DNA of 59,467 nucleotides from Thermoplasmatota archaeon (GTDB lineage Archaea > Thermoplasmatota > Thermoplasmata > Thermoplasmatales > Thermoplasmataceae). The stretch lies in contig JAMDBD010000018.1 in assembly GCA_023484105.1 (NCBI GenBank), positions 1 through 59,467 of the forward strand, read 5' to 3'. How positions within the stretch are numbered: the stretch's first letter is position 1; each line of letters starts with the position of its first letter. This document shows positions 45,130-54,392 of the stretch, one piece after another. The notes below the pieces were generated by a model. The model did not search any database and was not told where the DNA came from. It saw nothing but the letters and a program-made list of their open reading frames with translations. Both the position numbers and the translations under genes were made by a program.

Positions 45130-46127
45130 AACTTAACGGGGATATTGGCAGGCTGGTGCAATCGATTCTTGATTCTGACGATCAGGAATTTATAAAAGAG
45201 CAGATATCAGTGTGCCAGAGAATAGCCGAGCGCGAAAACAAAACACATCTTACATATCTCTTCAAAAAGGCAGCGGAGAGCAGAACAGTTGAAAGAAAGA
45301 AGCACTATTGCAGAAGGGCCATGGATTCATATGCCAGTGAGAAGCATCTGCCATATACTGATCTGCTTCCTGACAGGTGGATGGATCATCCGGAAATTCT
45401 CACGGATTCACTGTGGATATTTGGAAGCAGGAAGAGAGATGAGTTTCACGACTCATCATACTGGGGCAACTTCGTCCCTCAGATACCTGAACAGCTTATA
45501 AAGAGATACAGCAGATCCGGAGAAACCATCCTTGATCCTTTTATGGGGATGGGAACAACGGTGGCAGAGGCAGTAAGGGCGGGAAGAAAGTGTATTGGCA
45601 TAGAAATATCAGAGGACACAGTCCGGCGGGCAGAAGAAAGGCTCAGCGCAGCATCAATAGATCCTGGGATGAGACGTCTGGTAGCCGGTGATTCGGCAAC
45701 CGTCTCCGGAGATGAAATATTTGGCAGCTGGGAAAGAAAGGCGCACCTGATAATAATGCATCCGCCGTACTATGACATTATAAAGTTTACCCGGGATCAA
45801 AGGGATCTTTCCAACTCAGGCTCTGTACAGGATTTCATAGGAAAACTCACGCGGGTTGTTCGAAACGTTTCGGACTATCTTCCAAAGGGGAGATTCCTGT
45901 GTCTGGTGATAGGTGACAAGTATGCGGATCAGGAGTGGATCCCGCTGGGCTTTCTGGCAATGGACGCGGTGGTGAAGCAGGGGTTCAGCCTGAAGAGCAT
46001 AGTCGTGAAAAACTACGAGAACACAAGGGGAAAAAGGATGCAGGAAAACCTATGGAGATACCGTGCGTTAGTGGGCGGGTATTACATATTCAGGCATGAG
46101 TACATATTCATCTTCAGGAAGAAGTGA
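45126..46127 (+). CDS. DNA methyltransferase (N4-cytosine/N6-adenine type)
   Basis: A 333-residue SAM-dependent methylase. ILDPFMGMGTTVAEAVRAG near residue 137 is motif I (FxGxG) with IGIEIS as motif II; IIMHPPYYDIIKFT near 211 is motif IV (DPPY-like with His replacing Asp). Motif I before IV matches an alpha- or gamma-type order. An N-terminal helical domain of about 95 residues precedes it. No restriction endonuclease is seen nearby, so it may be an orphan methylase or a tRNA/DNA-modifying relative. It starts at TTG 45126; its 3' end overlaps the Nudix gene by 14 bases. Confidence 0.82.
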   Translation: MKLNGDIGRLVQSILDSDDQEFIKEQISVCQRIAERENKTHLTYLFKKAAESRTVERKKHYCRRAMDSYASEKHLPYTDLLPDRWMDHPEILTDSLWIFGSRKRDEFHDSSYWGNFVPQIPEQLIKRYSRSGETILDPFMGMGTTVAEAVRAGRKCIGIEISEDTVRRAEERLSAASIDPGMRRLVAGDSATVSGDEIFGSWERKAHLIIMHPPYYDIIKFTRDQRDLSNSGSVQDFIGKLTRVVRNVSDYLPKGRFLCLVIGDKYADQEWIPLGFLAMDAVVKQGFSLKSIVVKNYENTRGKRMQENLWRYRALVGGYYIFRHEYIFIFRKK

Positions 46128-46548
46128 TATACTCACCTTTCAGTTCCATAAGTATTTCAACAGCTTTTCTCATCTGATCCCATTTCAGAAGATCGATGGC
46201 CTTCGCAGGCTTCACCCATTTGTAGCGGTCATGCTCCATTTCAGGATTACCGGAAATATCCACCTGAGCTTCAGCCGATATCATTACTGCGTAAACATTC
46301 TCCTGTATGATCGAACCGTCCCTGGAATACTGGAAACTGTTGATCCTGACAACATCCTCTATTTCTCCTGAATCAATGCTGCACTCTTCCAGAATCTCCC
46401 TTCTGATGCATTCAAAATCAGTCTCACCAGATTCAACCTTCCCGGTTAGATTCTCCCAGTACGATCTAGGTGGAGAATAGTGAAGAAGAAGAATCTGCAG
46501 ATCAGGGTTATATCTGTATATCAGACACTGTACCTTCCTTATGTTCAT
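46114..46548 (-). CDS. Nudix hydrolase
   Basis: A 144-residue pyrophosphohydrolase. The Nudix box is GKVESGETDFECIRREILEE followed by CSI, near residues 36-58 (G-x5-E-x7-REUxEExGU with the final Gly as Ser). Residues after it (DRYKWVKPAKAIDLLKWDQ) resemble NudB/diadenosine-polyphosphate-type Nudix enzymes, but substrate assignment is uncertain. It overlaps the TIGR01777 gene by 4 bases. Confidence 0.85.
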   Translation of the reverse strand: MNIRKVQCLIYRYNPDLQILLLHYSPPRSYWENLTGKVESGETDFECIRREILEECSIDSGEIEDVVRINSFQYSRDGSIIQENVYAVMISAEAQVDISGNPEMEHDRYKWVKPAKAIDLLKWDQMRKAVEILMELKGEYITSS

Positions 46549-47459
46549 ATGTTTCTCCTCGCTATGTCCTGCAGGGCAGGCATCAGATCAGGGAATTTAA
46601 AGGTGAATCCATATCCCTTAAGTTTCATCGGGATTATCTTTGCACCATTCAGTATTAGATCAGAACTTTTTCCGAATCTGGATCTTATTACAAAGGCCGG
46701 TATAGGCAGCCATGACGGTCTTCCGAGAACATCTCCGAAGAGCTTTGTGAACTCTCTCATCCTCACTGAGTTTGGAGAGGCGGCATTCACGGGCCCCCTG
46801 TAACTGTCATTTTTCAGAGCCTCCACTGCGATTGAGACCTCATCATCTATGTGTATCCATGAAAACCACTGGTTTCCGGGCCTGGGATAGCCTCCAAGGT
46901 ACTTTCTGAACAGCGGATAAAGCTCCCTCCATAATCTTCCTCTGGAAGAAAGCACCACACTTGTTCTTATATTTACAACTCTTGTACCAAGGCTTTCAGC
47001 TTCCAGCGATTCAGCCTCCCACCTGCTGACAAGGTCTCCCCAGTAATCCTTTGCGGCGGGCATCTCCTCCGTAAATCCATCAACGTCATTTCTCTCATAA
47101 CCGTAGAATCCTGAGGCAGACCCGTTTATGAAAACCTGCGGAGGATAAGGCATTTTCCTGAATGCGCTGACAATGTTTTTCACAAGGCCGACCCTGCTGG
47201 ATTCTATTTCCGAAGAGTTTTTTCCAAATATCTCGGAGCCGCTGAAGTTGATCACATGCGTGATCCCTACAAGATCTCTGGCCATTTCTTCAAAACCCCT
47301 GTACCTGGCATAAGTGAGACCAGGAACTTTCAGCCTTGCCTTCTCTATGTCCCTGGCAAAAGCTATAACTTTGTAACCTTCGCTTTTCAGCCTCAAGCAG
47401 ACGGCAGATCCTATGAGGCCTGTGGAACCGAAAACGGCAACCTTGGTATCACTTTCCAT
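46545..47459 (-). CDS. TIGR01777-family NAD-binding protein (SDR epimerase-like)
   Basis: A 304-residue extended SDR-like protein. VAVFGSTGLIGSAVCLRL is the N-terminal nucleotide loop, FINGSASGFYG near 110 is the active-site region, and GRPSWLPIPAFVIRSRFGKS near 245 begins the DUF1731 C-terminal part that defines the YfcH/TIGR01777 family. Function within the family is unknown. ATG 47459; its stop overlaps the Nudix ATG by 4 bases. Confidence 0.88.
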   Translation of the reverse strand: MESDTKVAVFGSTGLIGSAVCLRLKSEGYKVIAFARDIEKARLKVPGLTYARYRGFEEMARDLVGITHVINFSGSEIFGKNSSEIESSRVGLVKNIVSAFRKMPYPPQVFINGSASGFYGYERNDVDGFTEEMPAAKDYWGDLVSRWEAESLEAESLGTRVVNIRTSVVLSSRGRLWRELYPLFRKYLGGYPRPGNQWFSWIHIDDEVSIAVEALKNDSYRGPVNAASPNSVRMREFTKLFGDVLGRPSWLPIPAFVIRSRFGKSSDLILNGAKIIPMKLKGYGFTFKFPDLMPALQDIARRNI

Positions 47460-47499
47460 GGTTCTCCATTGGAACTGACAATAAAATACTTCTACAGAA

Positions 47500-47796
47500 T
47501 TATTTTGACAGAACCTCGACGTATAGAACGTTGCCCTTCACGTCAGTGATTCTTGCCTTCATCCCGGGTTCCGGCTTCACATCATTCACAACCTGTGCCC
47601 TCCATATCTGGGATTCAAGCCTGACCTCTATGAAATCCCCCCTGATTGCCGTGATCTCCACCACCCTTCCCTTCATACCCTCGATGCCTGTTACTGAGGA
47701 TCTGCCAAACGGATATCTTGTCAGAAATCTTCCGATCCATCCCCCCACAAACAGTGAGATGGCGGCAACACCTATGATCAATAGCAGGGATGTCAT
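47500..47796 (-). CDS. Short NfeD-like membrane protein with OB fold
   Basis: A 98-residue protein: one transmembrane helix (about 4-24) and a beta-rich domain (GMKGRVVEITAIRGDFIEVR...IWRAQVV...GMKARITDVKGNVLYVEVL) typical of the NfeD C-terminal OB fold. Such short forms usually pair with stomatin-type proteins, not seen here. It lies 44 bases after atpI on the same strand and may be read as the tail of the ATP synthase operon. Confidence 0.75.
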   Translation of the reverse strand: MTSLLLIIGVAAISLFVGGWIGRFLTRYPFGRSSVTGIEGMKGRVVEITAIRGDFIEVRLESQIWRAQVVNDVKPEPGMKARITDVKGNVLYVEVLSK

Positions 47797-47840
47797 TTCT
47801 GATGGTAATATCTTCTCAGGTTAATAAGAGTAGTTAGAAT

Positions 47841-49799
47841 CTATCTTCTGAGATCCTGCAGTTCATACTGCTTCACGGTGTACTTCCTGGAGCTTGAGAA
47901 TGGTACAAATGGTTTTCCATTGCCTCTGTAAAACTTCGAGAAGAATTCCACATATATCAGCCTTGCACCCTGTATTCCAGGTTCAAACACGGCGATCGCA
48001 AGGTTGAAAAGCTGACCGAGAACGAGTATCACACCTCCGAAGATCATCAGGCCAATCGATGACGTGGACGACTCGAAGACAGAGTCAACCACATATGCAA
48101 GTATCACAGATGCAAGCAGAATGCCCACTATTCTTGTGTAAGAAAGAATATGGCTCACTATTGAAGGCAGTTCCATCGCCCCATGTGAACCTTCAGCAAA
48201 CATTATGACAGCAACGCCCGCCAGCGCAAGAACAACGAACAGGTAACTGATCACTGTTATGTTATTGTGAAGCATATCAAGTCCAAAGAGGGATACGCCC
48301 CAGGCAATCATGATCCAGCCAAGTTTTCCTGTGGCTCCTTTGAAATTCCTGTGATCATACTCATCAATAAATCCAAGAATAAGGCCAAGGGTGACCATCC
48401 CAAGGCCGATGAAGCCTGAGATCACCAGCAGATGCGGAAGATATATGATCACAACAGGGCCATGGACTGTATACGGGAGCAACCCCGAGATGAACGGGAC
48501 AGGGAAACCAAAGAACTCGTTGAACAAAATGCCAAAGAATATCGCAACTATGGATCCAGGAATAAGAGCTCTGGCCAGAGTTCTCAGAGCGGATGGCCCC
48601 ATAATCATACCTACAAAACCTGAGATCTTTTTGGGAATATGCGAAACCCTGGGGGGATGGGCCAGCCTGTGGTTCAGCCACAATGCAACCAGGAGGATTA
48701 TAAGGCCGTAGCCGACATCACCCACCATAAGTCCGAAAAAGACCGGAAACACAAGGGCAAAGATGAGTGTGGGATCAAATTCCGTCTCCTGTGGGAGAGA
48801 ATAGAATCTTATGAAGAACTCAAATAGCCTTATTCTTCTCGGGTTGGAAAGCATGGTCGGTGGAGTCTCGTCTGTACTCACTCTGGTTATTACGGCCCTC
48901 CCTCTGGCTAGCTCATCTATCTTTGAAGACAGCCTATCTATAAGGTCCGAAGGCACCCACCCCTCCATCACAAACACAGACTTTGTTGATGCGAGCCTCT
49001 CTGTGATTTCTGCCCTGCTGAACTCAATTTCCAGCTGTTCTCTCACCTGGGCAATCTCCACATAATGGCTTTCAGCAATCTTCCTGAGATCCAGCCTCAG
49101 ATCTGCGAACCTGGACATGGTCTCCTTAAGCTTCATTTCCAGCTCCGGAATATATTCATTGACCCTGCCCTGCATCTGCGGGATCTGCACAATATCGAGC
49201 TTGGCGGAAGAGGCTAATCTTCCGATGCCAGACTCCAGTTCTCTTGGAATCGAAACAACAACACCGTCGCTTCCTGAATAGACAACTGCGGCATCCTTGA
49301 CTTCAGCCCTAAGTAGGGGCGTGAGATCCTCTTCCGTTATGTTTCTTACCAGGAATGAAATTATATGATCTCCATTCAGTATGCCCAGATCATATGGGAA
49401 GAGAGAGAGCGATTTCGCGATCTCAAGGCGGCTCTCTATCAGCTTCAGGTCAGACTCCAGATCCTCCTCCTCTCTCTTCAGAACCCATATCTCCGGTTCT
49501 ATTGCCTCTGAAATTCTATCCGCAGCCGCGAAAAGATCGTCCAGACCATGGAAGGATCTTCTCTCCCTCACAGGAATCGGGGGCAGGGCGTTCTCATATC
49601 CTCTGAATTTCTGCAGAAGATCCTGTATCTTCCTGTACTTCTCATCGGTCTTCCCGGCTGAAAGCAGGTCTCTGAGATCCATGGAAACAGGCTCAAGCTG
49701 CATAACACCATAGTCATGCAGAGCGGAAACGACCCTTTCCCTAACGGAGTCGGATCCGATGATCCTGATCTTATCCATCCTTCGAGGCCTGAGCAGCAT
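47841..49799 (-). CDS. atpI: A-type ATP synthase subunit I (stator, a-subunit)
   Basis: About 652 residues. The N-terminal 340 residues are cytoplasmic with coiled-coil arms (about 55-115 and 225-280), then a membrane domain with about seven or eight helices. LSYTRIVGILLASVILAYVV near residue 560 contains the Arg expected to face the rotor carboxylate during proton transfer. ATG 49799 is chosen because GGTGAT, the last codons of atpH, sits 5 bases upstream; TTG 49805 is the longer alternative. It follows atpH with near overlap. Confidence 0.94.
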   Translation of the reverse strand: MLLRPRRMDKIRIIGSDSVRERVVSALHDYGVMQLEPVSMDLRDLLSAGKTDEKYRKIQDLLQKFRGYENALPPIPVRERRSFHGLDDLFAAADRISEAIEPEIWVLKREEEDLESDLKLIESRLEIAKSLSLFPYDLGILNGDHIISFLVRNITEEDLTPLLRAEVKDAAVVYSGSDGVVVSIPRELESGIGRLASSAKLDIVQIPQMQGRVNEYIPELEMKLKETMSRFADLRLDLRKIAESHYVEIAQVREQLEIEFSRAEITERLASTKSVFVMEGWVPSDLIDRLSSKIDELARGRAVITRVSTDETPPTMLSNPRRIRLFEFFIRFYSLPQETEFDPTLIFALVFPVFFGLMVGDVGYGLIILLVALWLNHRLAHPPRVSHIPKKISGFVGMIMGPSALRTLARALIPGSIVAIFFGILFNEFFGFPVPFISGLLPYTVHGPVVIIYLPHLLVISGFIGLGMVTLGLILGFIDEYDHRNFKGATGKLGWIMIAWGVSLFGLDMLHNNITVISYLFVVLALAGVAVIMFAEGSHGAMELPSIVSHILSYTRIVGILLASVILAYVVDSVFESSTSSIGLMIFGGVILVLGQLFNLAIAVFEPGIQGARLIYVEFFSKFYRGNGKPFVPFSSSRKYTVKQYELQDLRR

Positions 49800-49801
49800 A
49801 T

Positions 49802-50122
49802 TCAATCACCAAAAAGGCCATCTATAAGTTCACTGACAAATTTCCCTGCAGCAGAAGCCTTGATATCAAGCACAAGAAGTGAAGCTTTCCTGTTTGCCTC
49901 TCCAACAACCTTTTCCCTGTACTCATGCATCCTGGAAAGCTCGGCAGTATAACGCTCCTGAAAGGCAGATTCAAGGGTTTTTCTAAGATCTTCAACTTCA
50001 GATCTGTGCCTTTCAGTAATCTCCTTTATGTGAGCCTCACCCTTCCTTCTTTCTGCCTCTATCTCGCTTTCTGCAGCCTTCTCTGCCTCCTTTATTCTGG
50101 CAATTATATCAACATCAGACAC
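49802..50122 (-). CDS. atpH: A-type ATP synthase subunit H (peripheral stalk)
   Basis: A 106-residue, highly charged, almost wholly helical protein: ARIKEAEKAAESEIEAERRK and HRSEVEDLRKTLESAFQERY form a right-handed-type coiled coil of the peripheral stalk partnering subunit E. The C-terminal AAGKFVSELIDGLFGD matches subunit H ends. GTG 50122 (MSDVDII) is chosen: it lies 2 bases after the TAG of the 53-codon gene, and the GTG 50137 alternative would add MGCIA from that gene's last codons. Confidence 0.88.
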   Translation of the reverse strand: MSDVDIIARIKEAEKAAESEIEAERRKGEAHIKEITERHRSEVEDLRKTLESAFQERYTAELSRMHEYREKVVGEANRKASLLVLDIKASAAGKFVSELIDGLFGD

Positions 50123-50124
50123 AG

Positions 50125-50286
50125 CTATGCACCCCACAGGTAAATTAACGAAATGAAAGCGGCGGTAAGACCTATGTTAAGGATCATCAGAATCCTCTTT
50201 ATCCTGAGAAACTTTTTCACGTAAGGATTGGAGAAATCTATATTCTTCGTGGCAAAATCCCTCCTGATGTACTTCATCGGATTCAT
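50125..50286 (-). CDS. 53-aa single-helix membrane protein inside the ATP synthase operon
   Basis: An ATG at 50286 overlaps the atpD stop (ATGA) and opens a 53-codon frame ending in TAG at 50125, directly before atpH. The product starts [15 protein letters not shown], is basic for its first 31 residues (RIKRI at 28-32), then has one strongly hydrophobic segment (LMILNIGLTAAFISLIYLW, residues 33-51). The positive-inside rule puts the basic N-terminus in the cytoplasm. Tight coupling on both sides and a full-length hydrophobic helix argue for a real gene. I know no named A-ATPase subunit of this form; it might help assembly or bind subunit I or K. Confidence 0.75.
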   Translation of the reverse strand: MNPMKYIRRDFATKNIDFSNPYVKKFLRIKRILMILNIGLTAAFISLIYLWGA

Positions 50287-50918
50287 CTGTATCCCCTCCT
50301 CTCAATATTCTTCTTTACAGTCTTGAGAGTGGCGAAGGAATCCCTCTCCATCTCATCAAGCCTCATCCTGATGTACTTTGCATTCTCCCTAAGCCTTGGA
50401 ATGAGGATGTTTTCTATCGCATTGGATCTTCTCTTGGTCCTCTCTATCTCCCTGAGCAGTTTCCGCATGGCACTCTCTCTCTCCGCAACCTGAAGGATCA
50501 GTTTGAGAAGATCCTCAAATCTGGATATTGCGTCATTGGTTGCAACAGGCACGGAGGTCATTCTGTAAACGTTTGAGATCACAGAACCTCCAAGATCCAC
50601 ATTCAGGGTTGGAACACGCACTCCCATCACGTTCTTTGACTTCACCTCTGCAGTGGTCTGTGCATACATGTTGGCTATTGCCTCCACAACCATTGTACCG
50701 TCAACCACGTTTGCAATGTTGACGGCCCTGATCGCCTCCATGAGCTTTTCACGGAGATCTGTTCTCAGGCCTGCCACGGTTTTGCTGATCCTGAAAAACT
50801 CCATCACAAGGGACGATCTCTTCATCTTCAGGAGATCAAGGCCTCTCTTTGCGAACCTGATTCTCCGGTTGGTGTTGATCAGCTCTATTCTTGTAGGCCT
50901 TACATCACTGGACGGCAT
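50283..50918 (-). CDS. atpD: A-type ATP synthase subunit D (central shaft)
   Basis: A 211-residue coiled-coil protein forming the rotating shaft through the A3B3 head. [20 protein letters not shown] near residues 20-38 and [20 protein letters not shown] near 164 are the conserved N- and C-terminal helices. ATG 50918 overlaps the end of atpB by 14 bases. Confidence 0.95.
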   Translation of the reverse strand: MPSSDVRPTRIELINTNRRIRFAKRGLDLLKMKRSSLVMEFFRISKTVAGLRTDLREKLMEAIRAVNIANVVDGTMVVEAIANMYAQTTAEVKSKNVMGVRVPTLNVDLGGSVISNVYRMTSVPVATNDAISRFEDLLKLILQVAERESAMRKLLREIERTKRRSNAIENILIPRLRENAKYIRMRLDEMERDSFATLKTVKKNIERRGYR

Positions 50919-52302
50919 TTTCTGTCTTTCTCCATTTCCCGTATTTGGCTATGTGATCCCGCTTTACCCTCTTCATATCGGATTCAGGGAGAACCGAAAG
51001 GAGGTCCCATCCGAGATCAAGGGTTTCCTCAATTGTCCTGCTTTCCGATCTTGCCTGATTCACATACCTCCTTTCAAACTCATTCGCGAACTTCAGATAA
51101 GTCCTGTCATTACTGCTCAGAGCTTCCTCCCCCACTATTGCGCTCAGCGATCTGAGATCCCTTCCCTGTGCATATGCAGAGTATATCTGATCGGCCACGC
51201 CTCTGTGATCTTCTCTGGTTCTGCCTGATCCGATCCCCTGGTTCATCAGCCTGGACAGGGAGGGAAGAACATTAATCGGCGGATATATGCCAGCCCTGAG
51301 CAGATCCCTGCTCAGCACGATCTGCCCTTCAGTTATGTATCCCGTAAGATCAGGTATGGGGTGAGTGATATCGTCACCTGGCATTGTGAGAATTGGGATC
51401 TGCGTTATGGAACCTGTTTTTCCCTTTATCTTTCCGGCACGTTCATAAATCGTGCTCAGGTCAGTGTACATGTAACCAGGATATCCTCTTCTGCCCGGCA
51501 CCTCTTCCCTGGCAGAAGATATCTCCCTGAGAGCCTCGCAGTAGTTGGTCATGTCAGTGAGTATGACAAGAATGTGCATGCCCTGTTCATATGCCAGATA
51601 CTCGGCAGTTGTCAGGGCTATTCTGGGAAGAATAATCCTCTCCATAGACGGATCTGAGGACAGGTTCAGAAACAGCACCGATCTTGATATTGCTCCAGTG
51701 TTCCTGAACTCGTTTATGAAGAAGTTAGCCTCCTCGCTTGTGATCCCCATAGCACCGAAAACAACGGCAAAGGATTCATCATTCCCTCTCACCCTTGCCT
51801 GTCTGGCAATCTGGGCAGCTATCATGTTGTGCGGAAGCCCGGATGCTGAAAATATGGGGAGCTTCTGTCCCCTGACCAGTGTGTTCATACCGTCTATGGT
51901 GGAAATTCCGGTCTGAATGAATTCTGAAGGCTCTTCCCTGGAATACGGATTTATTGCATTTCCCACAATTTCTGATCGCTCGCCACCTACTATGTTCGGA
52001 AGCCCGTCTTTAGGCTCTGCAAGGCCGTTGAACACCCTTCCCAGCATCTCCGAGGATACAGAAATCCTGGCTGTGGATCCGGTGAACCGCACCTTCGTGC
52101 CGGTGATGTCCATTCCAAGGGTGGAACCAAAAACCTGAACAACCGCTATCCCCTTTCTGCTTTCAAGCACCTGACCCGTCCTTGTCTCCCCGTTCTCCAT
52201 GGTTATGTTCACAATTTCGTTGTATCCGGCATTTTCTATACCTTCAACAAAGAGCAAAGGGCCGTTAATCTGGTAGATTGATCTGTAGTCTATCTTAATC
52301 AT
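50905..52302 (-). CDS. atpB: A-type ATP synthase subunit B (non-catalytic)
   Basis: About 465 residues. Non-catalytic nucleotide-site subunit of the A3B3 hexamer, lacking a canonical Walker A (the position reads SASGLPHN). [13 protein letters not shown] near 83, [34 protein letters not shown] near 250 are hallmarks. ATG 52302 is chosen because GGTGAT at the end of atpA is 4 bases upstream; GTG 52311 would lie before that site. It overlaps atpA by 8 bases. Confidence 0.95.
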   Translation of the reverse strand: MIKIDYRSIYQINGPLLFVEGIENAGYNEIVNITMENGETRTGQVLESRKGIAVVQVFGSTLGMDITGTKVRFTGSTARISVSSEMLGRVFNGLAEPKDGLPNIVGGERSEIVGNAINPYSREEPSEFIQTGISTIDGMNTLVRGQKLPIFSASGLPHNMIAAQIARQARVRGNDESFAVVFGAMGITSEEANFFINEFRNTGAISRSVLFLNLSSDPSMERIILPRIALTTAEYLAYEQGMHILVILTDMTNYCEALREISSAREEVPGRRGYPGYMYTDLSTIYERAGKIKGKTGSITQIPILTMPGDDITHPIPDLTGYITEGQIVLSRDLLRAGIYPPINVLPSLSRLMNQGIGSGRTREDHRGVADQIYSAYAQGRDLRSLSAIVGEEALSSNDRTYLKFANEFERRYVNQARSESRTIEETLDLGWDLLSVLPESDMKRVKRDHIAKYGKWRKTENAVQ

Positions 52303-54061
52303 TCTTATCACCCTCTCTGGTGTACTGTTCGAACGCCTGCCTTATCTCCTCCAGTGACTCCTCATAGTACTTCCTGAAGTCGTTCTCACGGATCTCCTTC
52401 ATTCTGGATATCCGGTCTCTTGCCCTGAGTCCCTGCAGCTGTGACATCAGGTTCCCGCGTTCGACAGCCTTCATCTGCAGTCCACCGTAGGTAATGATGA
52501 GCGAAAGCATCATGCTCTGCTTCTGGAGCGAGCAGTAGGTATCCACATCATCGAAGGCGCTTTGCTGCAGGAAATCCTCACGTATCATCCTTGCAGTATC
52601 CAGTGTGGCCTTCTCTATCTCGGGCAGAGCATCATATCCTACAAGCTGGACAATCTCCTGAAGTTCAGCCTCCTTCTGCAGTATCCCCATTGCATCTGCA
52701 TAGGTTTTTGACCACTGATCCGAGACATTCCTGTCAAACCATGGGAAGAGATCGTCCCTGTAAAGGGAATAGCTGTTAAGCCAGTTAATCGAGGGGAAAT
52801 GCCTTCTTGAAGCAAGGGAGGCATCCAGCGCCCAGAAAACCCTTGTCACTCTGAGCGTGTTCTGGGAAACCGGCTCTGAAATGTCACCGCCTGGCGGGGA
52901 TACCGCCCCCACGACCGTAATGGAACCCGTGCGATCTGTGGAAGCCTTTATAACCGCATTTCCAGATCGCTCATAGAACTCGGATATCTTTCTCCCGAGA
53001 TACGCAGGGAAGCCCTCCTCACCCGGCATCTCCTCGAGTCTCCCAGATATTTCCCTGAGAGCCTCAGCCCATCTGGATGTGCTGTCCGCCATCAGCGCAA
53101 TATTGTAACCCATATCCCTGTAATATTCGGCGATGCTTATGCCAGTATAGATTGAAGCCTCTCTTGCTGCAACTGGCATATTTGAGGTATTGGCAATTAG
53201 GACAGTCCTCTCCATGAGCGGCTTTCCGCTCTTCGGGTCTTTAAGTTCAGGAAAGGTTGTCAGGATCTCTGTCATCTCATTGCCTCTCTCACCGCATCCG
53301 ACGTATACAACTATGTCACTGTCTGCCCATTTCGAGAGCTGGTGCTGAACCACTGTCTTGCCGGAACCAAACGGGCCGGGAACAGCCACCGTTCCCCCCT
53401 TTGCGACAGGAAAGAATGTGTCTATTACCCTCTGTCCAGTAACAAGAGGCTGGTCAGGAGGAAGTTTCCTCAGAACAGATCTTATATTTCTGACAGGCCA
53501 GTGCTGCCTGAGGTAAATGTTCTTTATTCCGGAGCCTGTATTCACCCTCCCTATTGGTTCCTCAACAGTATAACTGCCTGACTCAATGGAGTCAAGTGTT
53601 CCCGAGATTCCGGGAGGAACCATTATCTTGTGTGTGATCAGGTCTGTCTCCTGCACCTCACCAACAATATCGCCTGAGGATACATGCACTCCAGCCTTTG
53701 CAGTGGCCCTGAAATCCCATTTTTTCTTTCTGTCCAGTGCAGGAGCAGTTAATCCCCTCCTTATGAAATCCCCACTCTGGTCCCTGATCACGTCAAGAGG
53801 CCTCTGTACACCATCATATATGGACTTGAGCAGACCAGGGCCGAGTTCAACAGACAGTGGCATTTCAGTGTTTTCCACAGAATCTCCAGGCCTTATCCCG
53901 CTAGTGTCTTCATAAACCTGTATGGTAGCTTCTCCCGATGAAAGCTTTATGATCTCACCGACAAGTCCAAGATCGCTCACCCTCACCACGTCATACATCT
54001 TTGCGTTCTTCACGTCTTTTGCCACAACAACCGGGCCAGAAACCTTAACTATTGTCCCCAA
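52295..54061 (-). CDS. atpA: A-type ATP synthase subunit A (catalytic)
   Basis: About 588 residues. Walker A is [15 protein letters not shown] near residue 230, the catalytic Glu lies in [14 protein letters not shown] near 258, and Walker B-type [20 protein letters not shown] near 328. The archaeal non-homologous insert is present (about 110-190). No intein lies at the P-loop, unlike the Thermoplasma genes. TTG 54061 is preferred because GGAGGTG ends 6 bases before it; GTG 54070 lies inside that ribosome binding site. It overlaps atpF by 17 bases. Confidence 0.95.
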   Translation of the reverse strand: MGTIVKVSGPVVVAKDVKNAKMYDVVRVSDLGLVGEIIKLSSGEATIQVYEDTSGIRPGDSVENTEMPLSVELGPGLLKSIYDGVQRPLDVIRDQSGDFIRRGLTAPALDRKKKWDFRATAKAGVHVSSGDIVGEVQETDLITHKIMVPPGISGTLDSIESGSYTVEEPIGRVNTGSGIKNIYLRQHWPVRNIRSVLRKLPPDQPLVTGQRVIDTFFPVAKGGTVAVPGPFGSGKTVVQHQLSKWADSDIVVYVGCGERGNEMTEILTTFPELKDPKSGKPLMERTVLIANTSNMPVAAREASIYTGISIAEYYRDMGYNIALMADSTSRWAEALREISGRLEEMPGEEGFPAYLGRKISEFYERSGNAVIKASTDRTGSITVVGAVSPPGGDISEPVSQNTLRVTRVFWALDASLASRRHFPSINWLNSYSLYRDDLFPWFDRNVSDQWSKTYADAMGILQKEAELQEIVQLVGYDALPEIEKATLDTARMIREDFLQQSAFDDVDTYCSLQKQSMMLSLIITYGGLQMKAVERGNLMSQLQGLRARDRISRMKEIRENDFRKYYEESLEEIRQAFEQYTREGDKND

Positions 54062-54380
54062 CGACTGCACCTCCTATATCCACACCGAGAATCCTTTTAG
54101 CCAGAACTTCAACCGACTCCTCGTCAACAGCACCTACAACAGGCAGGAATATGACAAGCGGCTCCGGGCTGATATCTATAAGCGAAAGCAGCCTCCTGTC
54201 CACAAACTTTCTTATAGAATCTGACACCATAATTACAGAGTACTTTCCGCTGTTGAACGCCTCTGTCAGTTTCAAAGCTCCTTCTTCGCCAACAGCATTG
54301 ATCGTACTCTCAATGCCTACCAGCCTGAACCCTCTTGAAAGCTGGTCTTCGCCAATGAAAGCTATTTCTTTTATATTCAA
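54045..54380 (-). CDS. atpF: A-type ATP synthase subunit F
   Basis: A 111-residue central-stalk protein with the CheY-like fold of subunit F: IAFIGEDQLSRGFRLVGIE at the N-terminus, IMVSDSIRKFVDRRL near 50, then PLVIFLP near 75 and the C-terminal helix VLAKRILGVDI. It starts at TTG 54380 with a GGTGG/GGAG ribosome binding region just upstream. Confidence 0.88.
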   Translation of the reverse strand: MNIKEIAFIGEDQLSRGFRLVGIESTINAVGEEGALKLTEAFNSGKYSVIMVSDSIRKFVDRRLLSLIDISPEPLVIFLPVVGAVDEESVEVLAKRILGVDIGGAVVGDNS

Positions 54381-54392
54381 AGCTCCACCACC

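Noticed and set aside
50528-50722. Plus-strand 64-codon frame antisense to atpD
   Set aside because: Shadow of a well-supported gene with unlikely composition (runs of Gln, Leu, Arg).
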